A stretch of 57,368 nucleotides of DNA from an uncultured Nitrospira sp. (GCA_902500825.1 CABVRX010000024.1:1-57368); one strand, 5' to 3'; counted from the first letter of the stretch, positions 37,341 through 46,003 are shown. Numbers and translations: made by a program. The notes: generated by a model not told the origin, from the letters alone.

Positions 37341-38036
37341 CTAGGGATGTTCCTCCACCCAGACCTCCCCTTCCGGCGTATGTTCCAACTTCCAGATCGG
37401 TGTGATTTGCTTGAGCTCATCGATCGCCCATTTGCAGGCCCGGAAGGCGTCGGCGCGGTGTTCCGCGCCGGCAATGATCAGCACAATATTTTCACCGATC
37501 GCAATCTCTCCGTACCGGTGGATGATGAGCAACTCTAAGATATCGAAATCTTTCAAGGCCCGTTCTCGAATGTCACGCAGCTTCTTCTGCGCCATTCCTT
37601 CGTAATGCTCGAACGTAATGCCATCGACATCTCGTCCGCGAGACCGATCCCGCGCAATGCCCAAAAACGTGGCAATCCCGCCGATGCGTTTGGATCGGCT
37701 TCGGACACGATCGAGCTCCTGATCGATGGAGAAATTCTTCCGCTGCACACGGACGAATTGATCGGCGTGAATCTGCTCCTCCTCTGTGCCTCCGGCAAAC
37801 GGCGGAAGCAACGCAATCTCGTCGTTATCCCCAATAACCGTCTCGTCGTGCGCGATTTCCTGATTCACCGATACCAGGACCTTCTTCTTCTGAATCAGTT
37901 CGCCGATCGCAGGATAGCGAGTTTCGATGAGTCCGACCAAATCCTTAACCTGTCGACCATCGTTCATCTTCAACGACAGAGAACTCTGATTTCCCGCCAG
38001 CATTTTCGTCATGCCGAACAATTGCACTGTAATCAT
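37341..38036 (-). CDS. moaDE: MoaD-MoaE fusion, molybdopterin synthase
   Basis: 231 residues in one frame. Residues 1-83 are MoaD-like, with a ubiquitin fold ending LLPPFAGG, the GG being the thiocarboxylate site. Residues 95-231 are MoaE-like: IATFLGIARDRSRGR, TFEHYEGMAQKKL, IIHRYGEIAIGENIVL, AEHRADAF, PIWKLEHTPEGEVW. Molybdopterin synthase needs a free GG C-terminus, so the fusion must be cleaved, as shown for the MoaX fusion of mycobacteria. moaC lies 12 bp upstream, and the start has a GAGG ribosome site. Confidence 0.9.
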   Translation of the reverse strand: MITVQLFGMTKMLAGNQSSLSLKMNDGRQVKDLVGLIETRYPAIGELIQKKKVLVSVNQEIAHDETVIGDNDEIALLPPFAGGTEEEQIHADQFVRVQRKNFSIDQELDRVRSRSKRIGGIATFLGIARDRSRGRDVDGITFEHYEGMAQKKLRDIRERALKDFDILELLIIHRYGEIAIGENIVLIIAGAEHRADAFRACKWAIDELKQITPIWKLEHTPEGEVWVEEHP

Positions 38037-38048
38037 CTTGCCTCAGCC

Positions 38049-38555
38049 TTAACCTGAACCTTCATTCTTCCTGGAATACGTTCCTGACTTTCCACCCGAT
38101 TTAGAAACCAGACAGACCTCGCTGAAACTCATCCCGCGATCCACTGACTTGCACATATCGTAGATCGTCAGCGCCGCCACCGTGGCCGCCGTCAGCGCCT
38201 CCATTTCGACTCCCGTAGGGCCTGTCGTCTTTGCCGTTGCGGTAATGGCGATGGAACACCGACCGTCTGTGTCGGGCTGCGGCTCCTCTTTGAAGGAGAT
38301 ATCAACACTGGTAAGCAGAATCGGATGACACATGGGAATCAGATCAGGTGCCTTTTTGGCGCCCATGACCCCGGCCACTTGAGCAACAGATAACACATCT
38401 CCCTTGGCGATCTTTCCACGTTGAATCTGTTCAAGGGTTTCGGGAAGCAGGAAGACCTTGGCTTGAGCAGTGGCCAGCCGCTCGGTCGAGTCCTTCGCGC
38501 TCACGTCGACCATCCGAGCCCGCCCCGATTCATTGAAATGAGTGAACTCTGCCAT
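38049..38555 (-). CDS. moaC: Cyclic pyranopterin monophosphate synthase
   Basis: 168 residues. MoaC converts the MoaA product to cyclic pyranopterin monophosphate. Signatures include LIPMCHPILLTSVDISF, TGPTGVEMEALTAATVAAL and YDMCKSVDRGM. It heads the run moaC-moaDE-(repeat)-moaA. MoaB/MogA and MoeA are not in the window. Confidence 0.95.
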   Translation of the reverse strand: MAEFTHFNESGRARMVDVSAKDSTERLATAQAKVFLLPETLEQIQRGKIAKGDVLSVAQVAGVMGAKKAPDLIPMCHPILLTSVDISFKEEPQPDTDGRCSIAITATAKTTGPTGVEMEALTAATVAALTIYDMCKSVDRGMSFSEVCLVSKSGGKSGTYSRKNEGSG

Positions 38556-38771
38556 TTTGTCCGTTGAATCAGTACGTTACAGTCAATAACTAGCGGGATT
38601 ATAGGTGCCGTCAGAGAGGAAGGTCAAGGAAGGGAATGAGTAACCAGCCTCAGATTCAGATTAGGTAACCTTGTGCCTGATAGTGCCCTAACCCGATACG
38701 TATACAAATCTTCCTTAAAATAGACACATGAGATTGCCTTGCTATATTCGGATGCGATCTCGCCAAGCCCT

Positions 38772-38822
38772 ATGAAGAAACTGTTGTTTGTAATCGCAGC
38801 AGCTGCCTGGATTATGGTCTAA
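38772..38822 (+). other. Signal-peptide-like mini-ORF ended by an in-frame stop
   Basis: ATG 38772 encodes MKKLLFVIAAAAWIMV, then TAA. The same frame continues without another stop into the gene at 38856-39380. It reads like the export signal of that gene interrupted by a nonsense change, and could also be a short leader peptide. Confidence 0.5.
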
Positions 38823-38855
38823 TTTCGACCGGCCCGCACTTACCGCCCCCTCTTT

Positions 38856-39380
38856 TTGCGGTCTGGAAAATCATCGCCTGTTTCAGTACACTCTCCCAAG
38901 CTTTTAGCCGCTTCACCAGAAGGAAAGACTGCCGTATCACAGCTTCACGACCTTGCAGCGAGGATTCCGATGGGATTTCTAAGCAGACTTCTCGACATGC
39001 CGTCGTTCAATGGGGCTACCAACGCGCTCTTGGTAGAGCTAGCCCTCCCCGAACTCACCGAATCTCAACGCTCCCAGTTGAAAGACCGGGTTATTGAATT
39101 ATTCCGAACGCACCGTTCTTCAAATGGATCGGCGGAGATCGCACTAGGAGAGCTGAACCAAACGCCGCGCATCTTTCAGCTCAACATGTTGGCGCTCGCC
39201 ATGAAGGACCTTGGTTACCCTTCTCCGTTTAAAAAAGAAAAGTTTCAGAAGATCAAGAATCCCTTCGATCCAAGCCACGCGGATGAGCACGCGATGAGAG
39301 CGGTCGCTCGACGCCTCAAATGGCACTATAGCGTCGAGGTCTGGATCGCGGAAGAATCGATCAGTTTTGATTCGTGGTAG
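38856..39380 (+). CDS. Hypothetical protein, possibly a truncated exported protein
   Basis: 174 residues if it starts at TTG 38856; the first ATG lies about 38 codons later. The sequence is helical and amphipathic (LLVELALPELTESQRSQLKD) with no family recognised. It lies in frame with a signal-peptide-like ORF 28 codons upstream, separated by a stop (see 38772). Either the start is internal and the protein is cytoplasmic, or the gene is broken. Confidence 0.45.
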   Translation: MRSGKSSPVSVHSPKLLAASPEGKTAVSQLHDLAARIPMGFLSRLLDMPSFNGATNALLVELALPELTESQRSQLKDRVIELFRTHRSSNGSAEIALGELNQTPRIFQLNMLALAMKDLGYPSPFKKEKFQKIKNPFDPSHADEHAMRAVARRLKWHYSVEVWIAEESISFDSW

Positions 39381-39512
39381 TCACCTGATCGCTTGACAGA
39401 CCCACGGTGCGCGGTTATTCTGCCCCGGTTCCTTAGGAGACTAGTTGGAACAACTCGGTTTCGATCTACTCGTAACAGGCAACATGGGAAATTCTCACAG
39501 AACGACGGTCCG

Positions 39513-39634
39513 CAGGATGCTCAAAAAGGCTGTCCAGCAAGGCCGCAGCGAGCGAAGAGACGAGGCGTACGCTTCGGTACGTTGAGCCTCTGAGCGACGC
39601 GAGAACGCCGCTGGCGGACTTTTTCAACATCCTG
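39513..39634. repeat. Dispersed hairpin repeat, copy with intact ends
   Basis: 122 bp. Ends CAGGATGCTCAAAAAG and CTTTTTCAACATCCTG are inverted repeats at 14 of 16 bases. The first 40 bases are identical to the copy at 40710. The element lies in the gap before skp and carries no gene. Confidence 0.8.
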
Positions 39635-39663
39635 TCATTTGGTCAGGAGGCACAAGAGGCGAT

Positions 39664-40239
39664 ATGCGTATTCCTGCTTTGCGAACCCTGTTCCTTTCGG
39701 TACTGTTCTCTCCGCTCGTTCCATTCATGCTGACATCCGCCGAGGCTGCGGAATTTAAGATGGGAGTGGTAGACCCACAGTCTGTCCTCGAAAAATCCAA
39801 GGCGGGAAAACGAGCGCTCGAAGGATTGAAGGAATACGTAGCGACCAGGCAAAAGCTCCTTGCCAGAGAGGATGAAGACCTTCGCAATAATGAAAAGCAA
39901 TTGAAGGAGCTCTTCCAGGATAAACCAAAGGACCAACAGCAGCCGAAATTGACTGATGCGGAAAAAAAAGAGAAAGAAAGCCAATTCCGGACGAAGGTCC
40001 AGGACTTCCAGAAGCGTGCGCAGGAATTCAACATGGAACTCCAGAAAAAGCAAAAGGAGTTGGTCGACGAGTACATGAAGAAAATCTCCACCGCGACACA
40101 AGCGGTCGCCGAAAAAGGAGGGGTTTCAATCGTCGTCGACAAAGGGAGCGAGCAGACCGTCAAGATCGTGATCTACAGCAAAGATACGATTGATCTCACC
40201 GAGCAGGTGATCAAGGAGTTTGATAAAACGAACAAGTAA
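39664..40239 (+). CDS. skp: Periplasmic chaperone Skp/OmpH family
   Basis: 191 residues with a signal peptide (LRTLFLSVLFSPLVPFMLTS). The mature protein has the family entry KMGVVDPQSVLEKS and a long charged helical hairpin (residues 60-150, many K/E/Q). Skp-type trimers carry unfolded outer-membrane proteins to the assembly machinery. LptD at 30563 would be a client. It follows a hairpin repeat by 29 bp. Confidence 0.85.
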   Translation: MRIPALRTLFLSVLFSPLVPFMLTSAEAAEFKMGVVDPQSVLEKSKAGKRALEGLKEYVATRQKLLAREDEDLRNNEKQLKELFQDKPKDQQQPKLTDAEKKEKESQFRTKVQDFQKRAQEFNMELQKKQKELVDEYMKKISTATQAVAEKGGVSIVVDKGSEQTVKIVIYSKDTIDLTEQVIKEFDKTNK

Positions 40240-40252
40240 GGTGGGGCAGCGA

Positions 40253-40618
40253 CTATTCCAGCGGGTACCCGGCCTCCCTCCACGCACGAATCCCTCCATC
40301 CATCGAGATCACATTCCCATACCCCATCTGCTGCAAGGCATCGGCCGCCAGCGCAGATCGATACCCTCCGCCACAATAGAGCACGACTGAGTCTTGCTTA
40401 TCAGGAACCACTGACTCGATATCCCGCTCAATGATCCCCTTCCCAAGATGTCGAGCGCCTCGAGCATGGTCCTTGGCGAATTCATGATCTTCCCGAATAT
40501 CGATGAAATGGAATCGGTCCCCCCGGTCGAGACGAGCCTTCACCTCGGCCACGCTACACTCCTTGACACGTCGTCTCGCCTGTTCGACAAGGTGCAAGAA
40601 TCCCGGATTATGTTTCAT
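40253..40618 (-). CDS. Rhodanese-domain protein
   Basis: 121 residues from ATG 40618, which has a GAGGAGG ribosome site 2 bases upstream; a longer frame to 40780 runs into the repeat. The rhodanese motif YCGGGYRSALAADAL contains the catalytic Cys in CxxGxRSA, and RFHFIDIREDHEFAKDH is the family's early strand. It probably transfers sulfur between a thiol carrier and an acceptor. Its stop is 14 bp from the skp stop, so the two are convergent. Confidence 0.85.
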   Translation of the reverse strand: MKHNPGFLHLVEQARRRVKECSVAEVKARLDRGDRFHFIDIREDHEFAKDHARGARHLGKGIIERDIESVVPDKQDSVVLYCGGGYRSALAADALQQMGYGNVISMDGGIRAWREAGYPLE

Positions 40619-40709
40619 GCCTCCTCTTTTTTCTAACAGGCTGTTGAAAACCCATTTTAATATCAGTAACCCTGACAGTTTTAAGGTTACAGACCCGATT
40701 CGAATACCT

Positions 40710-40835
40710 GCAGGATGCTCAAAAAGGCTGTCCAGCAAGGCCGCAGCGAGTGAAGAGGCGAAGCGTGCTTTGTGCCGCACGTTGAGCCTTTGAGCGATGC
40801 GAGAACGAAGCTGGAGGACTTTTTCAACATCCTGC
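40710..40835. repeat. Dispersed hairpin repeat, second intact copy
   Basis: About 125 bp (GCAGGATG ... CATCCTGC). It shares its first 40 bases with the copy at 39513. Its right end abuts and touches the stop codon of the radical SAM gene at 40835, while the left lies upstream of the rhodanese gene. Confidence 0.8.
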
Positions 40836-41848
40836 TAAAACAGCGATCCCTGTTCGACGCCCGGACGACGAAACGTCTGAGGGATCGCGCTCACGTCATC
40901 ATCAGGAAATCCCGCTCTCCGTTTGGCAAGAGCGAATAACTGCTCGATCAACTCCCAATAGGGTCCCTGTCCTGCTTGTCGCTTGAAAAATTGGCTCTCC
41001 GTCAGCGCTCCGCCCCTGACCGCACGGAGCCGATTGGTGATTTTTCCGATCCGTTCCGGAAACGCTTCCCGCATCCGTTCCAAAAACACCGACTCTAGGC
41101 TGCCGGACAGTCTCAACAGGCTATAGGTAGCAGTACAGGCCCCGGCAGCATACGCGCGATCCAGCAATTCAGGAATATCATCTTCATTCAGACCGGGAAT
41201 GACCGGCGCAATTGAAATGCCGGTCGGGATGCCGGCGTTGGACAACGCGTTCATGGCTGCAAACCGCTTGGTGATCGACGGCGCATGCGGCTCCACCTTG
41301 CGTGCCACATCGTCCGAGGAGAAGGGAATACTGAAATACACCAGTACCGAAGCCTCTCGGTGCAACCGAGCCAACACATCCAGATCACGAAGAATCAATG
41401 CGCCTTTTGTGATGATACCGACGGGATTCCGATAGTCCGCACAGACCTCTAAACAGGCACGGGTCAATCCGTACTCTGCCTCGATCGGCTGGTAACAGTC
41501 CGTGTTCCCGGAAAAGACGATCAGTTCTCCATGCCATGACGGCTTGTCAAAGGCACGCTGAAGCAGCTGCGGCGCATCCTTCTTCAGCACGATCTTGCTC
41601 TCAAAATCGGTTCCGGCGCCGAATCCCCAATATTCATGGGAAGGACGTGCATAACAATAGGCGCAGGCATGGAAGCAGCCTCGATAGGGATTCACGCTCC
41701 ACCGAAAAGGCAGGTCTGGACTGTCGTTATGGCTCAAGATCTCGCGCGTGTCGTCCGCATACAGTGTGAGCTTGGCTGCGCCGGCTGGTTCAAGCAAGTC
41801 TCGATGCTGCGACTCAAATGGGTTTGGCGGATTGGAGATTTGGCGCAT
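40835..41848 (-). CDS. Radical SAM protein of the PA0069 / SPL-like family
   Basis: 337 residues. Radical SAM motif CFHACAYCYA (CX3CX2C) and the following HEYWGFGAGTDFESKI match the PA0069/Rv2578c family; FSGNTDCYQPIEAEYGLTR is another hallmark. Function of the family is not established; some members are described as spore photoproduct lyase-like. The last codon is next to the repeat at 40710-40835. Confidence 0.85.
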   Translation of the reverse strand: MRQISNPPNPFESQHRDLLEPAGAAKLTLYADDTREILSHNDSPDLPFRWSVNPYRGCFHACAYCYARPSHEYWGFGAGTDFESKIVLKKDAPQLLQRAFDKPSWHGELIVFSGNTDCYQPIEAEYGLTRACLEVCADYRNPVGIITKGALILRDLDVLARLHREASVLVYFSIPFSSDDVARKVEPHAPSITKRFAAMNALSNAGIPTGISIAPVIPGLNEDDIPELLDRAYAAGACTATYSLLRLSGSLESVFLERMREAFPERIGKITNRLRAVRGGALTESQFFKRQAGQGPYWELIEQLFALAKRRAGFPDDDVSAIPQTFRRPGVEQGSLF

Positions 41849-42061
41849 AGGCCTATCCTGTCCTCATACCCGGTTGATGTCAATGCGCTGCACCGGATCG
41901 ATGATCATGACACGGCAGTCTGTAGGTTTCGTTGACTCTCTGGAACTCAGGTGCTAGATTCCACCCGCTTTCTGACAGGATGCTGATTCAGTCTGTGGCC
42001 TCAGAGAGGTTCAATGTTCGTAAGTGTCAAAATAGTTTCTACAGCCTGCTAAGAGTGACCC

Positions 42062-43345
42062 GTGCACGATCTTAAGCAACTCCGCGACAACCTCGACCAT
42101 ATCCGCACCTCTCTCGGACGACGCGGGAACGACGTCTCCTGGACTGATCTCCAAAAATTGAGCGAAGAACGACGGGCCGTTACGACACAGGTCGAGCAGT
42201 TCAGGCACGAACTCAACAAGGGCTCTGAAGAAGTTGCCCGGCTGCGTCGAGCCAAAGAACCGGCTGAACAGGCCATGGCGGCGATGAAGCAGTTGGGAGA
42301 TCGCATTAAGGACGCCGAGGGAGCCCTCCGAAAGATCGAGGAAGCGCTCACTGACCTCGCGCTTCGCATCCCCAATCTCCCACATACTTCTGTCCCAGTG
42401 GGGGCTGATGCCTCAGAAAATGTCGAGCTCCGTCGATGGGGTACCATCCCGTCTTTTTCGAGCGCCCCCAAACCTCACTGGGAAGTCGGAGAGAACCTCG
42501 GAATCTTGGATTTCGATCGAGCCGCGAAGATCGCAGGAGCCAGGTTCTCTGTCATGACCGGAGCAGGCGCTAAGCTGGAGCGAGCGCTGATCAACTATAT
42601 GCTTGATCTGCACACCACCCAGCATGGGTATCGAGAGGTGATTCCTCCTCTCATGGTAAACCGCTCCTCAATGACCGGAACCGGTCAGCTTCCCAAGTTC
42701 GAAGAGGATCTCTTTCGTCTGCGAGATGAAGAGTACTTTTTGATTCCGACGGCCGAAGTGCCGGTGACCAATTTACATCGTGAGGAGATCCTGGGTGAAG
42801 ACCGCTTGCCGATGCGCTATACGGCCTACACTCCTTGCTTCAGACGAGAAGCAGGGTCCTATGGAAAAGACACGCGAGGTCTTATTCGGCTTCACCAATT
42901 CAACAAAGTGGAGCTCGTGGCATATACGACACCGGAACGTTCATACGAAGAGCTTGAGCGGCTGACGGGTCATGCCGAATCGATTTTGCAGGGGTTGAAC
43001 CTCCCCTATCGCGTCATCACACTTTGCACAGGTGATATGGGATTTTCTGCGGCAAAGACTTATGACCTTGAAGTGTGGCTGCCTTCTCAACAACAATATC
43101 GGGAGATTTCGTCCTGCAGCAATTTTGAATCCTTTCAGGCGAGGCGAGCGAGCATCAAGTATCGGCCAATCGGAGGAAAGAAAGAGGCAAAGGCCGACTT
43201 TGTCCATACGCTCAACGGTTCCGGACTAGCCGTTGGGCGAACCTTGGTGGCCATCCTGGAAAATTTCCAACAACCTGACGGCTCGGTTGAAATTCCTTCG
43301 ATACTGCGGCCCTATATGGGAGGACTGGAGAGAATCGAGAAATAA
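42062..43345 (+). CDS. serS: Seryl-tRNA synthetase
   Basis: 427 residues from a GTG start. SerRS charges tRNA-Ser. The N-terminal helical arm (residues 1-110, alternating charged) is followed by the class-II core: [15 protein letters not shown] (motif 2 entry), [27 protein letters not shown], and motif 3 [18 protein letters not shown] tRNA-Ser gene lies 2.6 kb downstream. The 41849-42061 gap shows no gene. Confidence 0.95.
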   Translation: MHDLKQLRDNLDHIRTSLGRRGNDVSWTDLQKLSEERRAVTTQVEQFRHELNKGSEEVARLRRAKEPAEQAMAAMKQLGDRIKDAEGALRKIEEALTDLALRIPNLPHTSVPVGADASENVELRRWGTIPSFSSAPKPHWEVGENLGILDFDRAAKIAGARFSVMTGAGAKLERALINYMLDLHTTQHGYREVIPPLMVNRSSMTGTGQLPKFEEDLFRLRDEEYFLIPTAEVPVTNLHREEILGEDRLPMRYTAYTPCFRREAGSYGKDTRGLIRLHQFNKVELVAYTTPERSYEELERLTGHAESILQGLNLPYRVITLCTGDMGFSAAKTYDLEVWLPSQQQYREISSCSNFESFQARRASIKYRPIGGKKEAKADFVHTLNGSGLAVGRTLVAILENFQQPDGSVEIPSILRPYMGGLERIEK

Positions 43346-43367
43346 GCCACTCGGGGAACCATATCCG

Positions 43368-43440
43368 GTCGCCAAGAACTATCTATAAGGGCTCCCGGTC
43401 GGGGCAAGCAGGGTATGGCCGAACGTGCCGGTCTTGAAAA
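43368..43440 (+). other. Decayed partial copy of the integrase tail and tRNA-Ser 5' half
   Basis: The 24 bases at 43417-43440 are identical to 45930-45953, the D-arm to anticodon loop of tRNA-Ser. Upstream, 43368-43379 (GTCGCCAAGAAC) matches 45867-45878, which lies in the integrase remnant. The acceptor stem, T-arm and 3' end are missing, so this is not a tRNA gene. It fits an old attachment-site copy at the left end of a decayed integrative element. Confidence 0.65.
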
Positions 43441-43520
43441 TCTTCCTACCCGTTCGACGTAACTTCCTGAAAAACTTCGAACCCCCGCTCTAACACTGGC
43501 GAGAACGTCGCGCACGGTAG

Positions 43521-43565
43521 TACCGTCCACTACCGCCGTTTACCGTCTTTTACCGTGGTTTACCG
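43521..43565. repeat. Five TACCG repeats spaced exactly 10 bp
   Basis: TACCG occurs at 43521, 43531, 43541, 43551 and 43561, with variable 5-base spacers. The 10-bp period puts all copies near one face of the helix, as with arm-type integrase or excisionase sites, or an operator for a multimeric protein. It lies 80 bp inside the left edge of the putative element. Confidence 0.6.
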
Positions 43566-43794
43566 CTTCGCTGTTCCCCCGAATTCCCTACCAGTCAATT
43601 AGGCGAAGAAGCGATGAATCCGATCAGACACGATAGTTCTACTACAGTTTAGCCACACTGGTGGTCGAATATTGGTTTGATGAAGTGGTGTTGTCTCGAA
43701 CGGTCTTATTCCACCTGAGCCCCAAAAGGACTCCAGAAGTTTAGATTGTCCTTCTCGCTTCCAGGAAGAAAATGCCTATTTAGTTGTGCCTATC

Positions 43795-44508
43795 ATGGAT
43801 CCATATACTCTGGCTGTCATGGAAGCACGTAGGATGAGACACTTCGTGATACTCGTTCTTTTGATGGCTACCGTCAATGTCGGGTGTGTGGCAGATCGTC
43901 TAACGACCGAACATCGCGTGGCCTTAAAAGAAGCACCCTCCGTGGAGTTTATCCATCGAAGACCTGAACCATTTCAAGTCCTGACAGAAAGCAATATGTA
44001 TAGGAATCAGCCGGGGCTCCTCGTGCTCCTTGGTGTTCCTGGTCCTCATACCCCAGAAGGAGACGGACAAATAATTCGTAGCGAAACACATATAGAAGAT
44101 CCCAGTGAACAGGTGAAACGCGATATAGCTCAGTACGTGAGCGAAGTAACTGCTCTCAGGAAGACTCGCATCATCGATGCGGTACAGCCCGATGGAGAGC
44201 TTCCATCTGAACTGCGAAACTCTGGGTCCCAGGTTTTCTCCTTTCGAACGCTCCTATGGAGACTGATGTATTACAGGTTTGACACGTCATTTCACTACCT
44301 GCTGTTTTCAGGTGAAGGAAGTCTCATTGACAGCAAGACGGGAGACACGGTGTGGAGAAGTAAGTGCCACTACCAAGGTGATGCGCTAAGAATGAGCCGG
44401 CCATCGTTAGAAGATTTTTCCGCTGATGGAGGCAAGCTCTTAAAGTCTGAACTGGCTCGTGCCGCCCAAGCGTGCACCGAGCAGCTAAAAAGTCATCTCA
44501 TTCCTTAG
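43795..44508 (+). CDS. Putative lipoprotein in the tRNA-Ser element region
   Basis: About 237 residues; GTG 43786 and later Met codons are alternatives. The signal sequence MRHFVILVLLMATVNVGC has a plausible lipobox. The mature part contains PSEQVKRDIAQYVSEVTALRK and a later FHYLLFSGEGSLIDSKTGDTVW, features reminiscent of outer-membrane lipoproteins but no family is recognised. Codon use seems more AT-rich than that of the neighbours. It is inside the interval between the two tRNA-Ser sequences. Confidence 0.6.
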   Translation: MDPYTLAVMEARRMRHFVILVLLMATVNVGCVADRLTTEHRVALKEAPSVEFIHRRPEPFQVLTESNMYRNQPGLLVLLGVPGPHTPEGDGQIIRSETHIEDPSEQVKRDIAQYVSEVTALRKTRIIDAVQPDGELPSELRNSGSQVFSFRTLLWRLMYYRFDTSFHYLLFSGEGSLIDSKTGDTVWRSKCHYQGDALRMSRPSLEDFSADGGKLLKSELARAAQACTEQLKSHLIP

Positions 44509-44662
44509 TGAATGCCAAGAGTATCCTAGGTGGTAATGCACTAACGGCAATTTTCTTCCAAGGTGAGACATCGAATTAATCCTTGTTGATAGGGTCTTTT
44601 AATACTCCTGACCATCGGTCGTAAAGGAGAGGCGCCCACCCTACCCTGACCTCCTTCGGGTG

Positions 44663-44803
44663 ATGCAGCGTCATCCGTCGCGCCCATCAATTCGACGGGT
44701 GTTTCGTGCGGCCATAGAAAAGATTCTTTCCGATCCCAGCCATCCACAGCACAGAAAATTTCGAGAGGAATTTGCCAAGTATCAGGCTGGGGGTGCGCGA
44801 TGA
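44663..44803 (+). CDS. Small ORF, coupled to the excisionase-like remnant
   Basis: 46 residues if it starts at ATG 44663, charged, with FRAAIEKILSDPSHPQH in the middle. Its TGA overlaps the ATG of the next ORF in an ATGA, as in translationally coupled pairs. It may be a remnant of a longer mobile-element gene. No family recognised. Confidence 0.35.
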   Translation: MQRHPSRPSIRRVFRAAIEKILSDPSHPQHRKFREEFAKYQAGGAR

Positions 44804-44901
44804 GTACCCGGCGCGCGGTCAATGGCGCATTGTTGGATGTGAAGTCGGCAGCCGAATTTCTTGGCAGGTCGGAGAGATGGCTGCAGCGACTCCTACATTG
44901 A
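44800..44901 (+). pseudogene. Excisionase-like HTH remnant
   Basis: 33 residues: MSTRRAVNGALLDVKSAA followed by EFLGRSERWLQRLL. This is the DNA-binding helix-turn-helix of excisionase-like (HTH_17) proteins; the basic wing segment that should follow is missing. Together with the integrase remnant at 45660 it marks the region as a decayed integrative element. Nothing more was seen in 44902-45081. Confidence 0.55.
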
Positions 44902-45081
44902 CCACGCATCCGGTGATCACGATGACCACAGCAATTCCGTCTGTGGTGTCTCGGCCTTGGTTGGACAAGCCCAGCGACACGCCGTCTGGATGGTTGATTT
45001 CCCCATGGGCAAGATCTTGACTGAGCGCTGGCTTGACACTCCACTGTTCTGCTTGTTAGATCGGCAATAAAGGAGTCGAGG

Positions 45082-45648
45082 TTGGCAAGCAAAGGACGGA
45101 AAATGATTCCATATAGTAACGCTGCTACGGGCGAGATGTTTGCCCATATGGCTGAGATTCTGGTGGAACACGGCCTTGTGGAACCTCAGGATGATGCAGA
45201 GGCCTTTGTCGGTGACGTGATGAATCTTTTGCAGTCTCAAGGCCATGTGAATGACAATGGCGATGTGACCTTGGGCCGATTCATCTTACTTCCGTCCCAT
45301 AGCCCTGAGGTCTCGTTGTTGCTCGTTTCACCTTTGCCGGCAGATCCCTATGATGATGAACTTCGACGGAAGCCATCCCCTATTCAATTTGGTCGGACTG
45401 CGAGCGATCAAATCGTGCTCCCAAGTCGAATGATGCTGGCAATAATCGAAGGGGTGGCGAGTAATCCTGTCGTCCCTGAAGAATTGCAGGTTTTATTCTT
45501 GAACTTTTCTCGCTGTGCGCTGCCGTTTCCAGATATCGTGTTGCCGCCTGAGGTAGAAACCGTCGGGCTCCCAACCGAGAAGCACGACATTGTGGAAGCC
45601 TTGATGCCGGGATGGACTCTCACCGTGAATCTTGAAACGAAGGCGTGA
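45082..45648 (+). CDS. Hypothetical protein in the element region
   Basis: 188 residues from TTG 45082 (AAGGAG 7 bases upstream); ATG 45103 with AAAGGA upstream is an equally good start. Contents are acidic and soluble: FVGDVMNLLQSQGHV, GRFILLPSHSPEVSLLLVSPL, and a C-terminal LMPGWTLTVNLETKA. No family recognised. It lies between the excisionase-like and integrase remnants. Confidence 0.6.
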   Translation: MASKGRKMIPYSNAATGEMFAHMAEILVEHGLVEPQDDAEAFVGDVMNLLQSQGHVNDNGDVTLGRFILLPSHSPEVSLLLVSPLPADPYDDELRRKPSPIQFGRTASDQIVLPSRMMLAIIEGVASNPVVPEELQVLFLNFSRCALPFPDIVLPPEVETVGLPTEKHDIVEALMPGWTLTVNLETKA

Positions 45649-45659
45649 CCCCTCCCACA

Positions 45660-45895
45660 TGCTCCTTTTCGGAGCGAGCTTCCAACCTAGAGATCTGATA
45701 GTCTCCGCTGCCTCCAGTGCAAGCAGCCTATGCGAAAAACTCCAAGCCCAGGGTGATCCCGATGAACTCGCTCGTACGCGAAGCCCTACAACGGCTCCCG
45801 AGGAAAAGCGAATGGGTGTTTACCAAGCCCAACGGAAGACCGTATACTGCCGTCCTGGGATTGCCTGTCGCCAAGAACAATCTGATTGGTTCTGG
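45660..45895 (+). pseudogene. Tyrosine-recombinase (integrase) remnant
   Basis: The frame from GTG 45717 reads QAAYAKNSKPRVIPMNSL then VREALQRLPRKSEWVFTKP, which matches the catalytic-domain region of phage-type integrases between the Arg and the first catalytic His. The same frame upstream (SNLEI, then TGA and TAG at 45696-45701) fits the preceding strand but is interrupted. The HxxR and Tyr parts are absent. It stands directly before tRNA-Ser, where integrases of integrating elements normally lie. Confidence 0.75.
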
Positions 45896-45913
45896 GTCGA
45901 GCGAGCTTGGTTT

Positions 45914-46003
45914 GGAGGGGTGACGGAGCGGCCGAACGTGCCGGTCTTGAAAACCGGAGATGGGGTAACCCATCCGCGAGTTCAAATCTCGCCCCCTCCG
46001 CCA
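45914..46003 (+). tRNA. tRNA-Ser (anticodon TGA)
   Basis: 90 nt with encoded CCA. The 7-bp acceptor stem is GGAGGGG with CCCCTCC; the anticodon stem CCGGT/ACCGG encloses CTTGAAA, giving anticodon TGA. A long variable arm (ATGGGGTAACCCAT) and GTTCAAATC T-loop are typical of tRNA-Ser. A partial copy lies at 43417-43440. Confidence 0.95.

Noticed and set aside
40618-40780. N-terminal extension of the rhodanese gene
   Set aside because: It runs into the hairpin repeat, and ATG 40618 has a strong GAGGAGG ribosome site.
43414-43441. Second tRNA-Ser gene
   Set aside because: Only the D-arm to anticodon-loop segment is present; acceptor and T-arm are missing.
44541-45092. 183-residue minus-strand frame in the element region
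   Set aside because: Low complexity with many Arg and Cys, no start signal, and it overlaps the excisionase-like ORF on the other strand.
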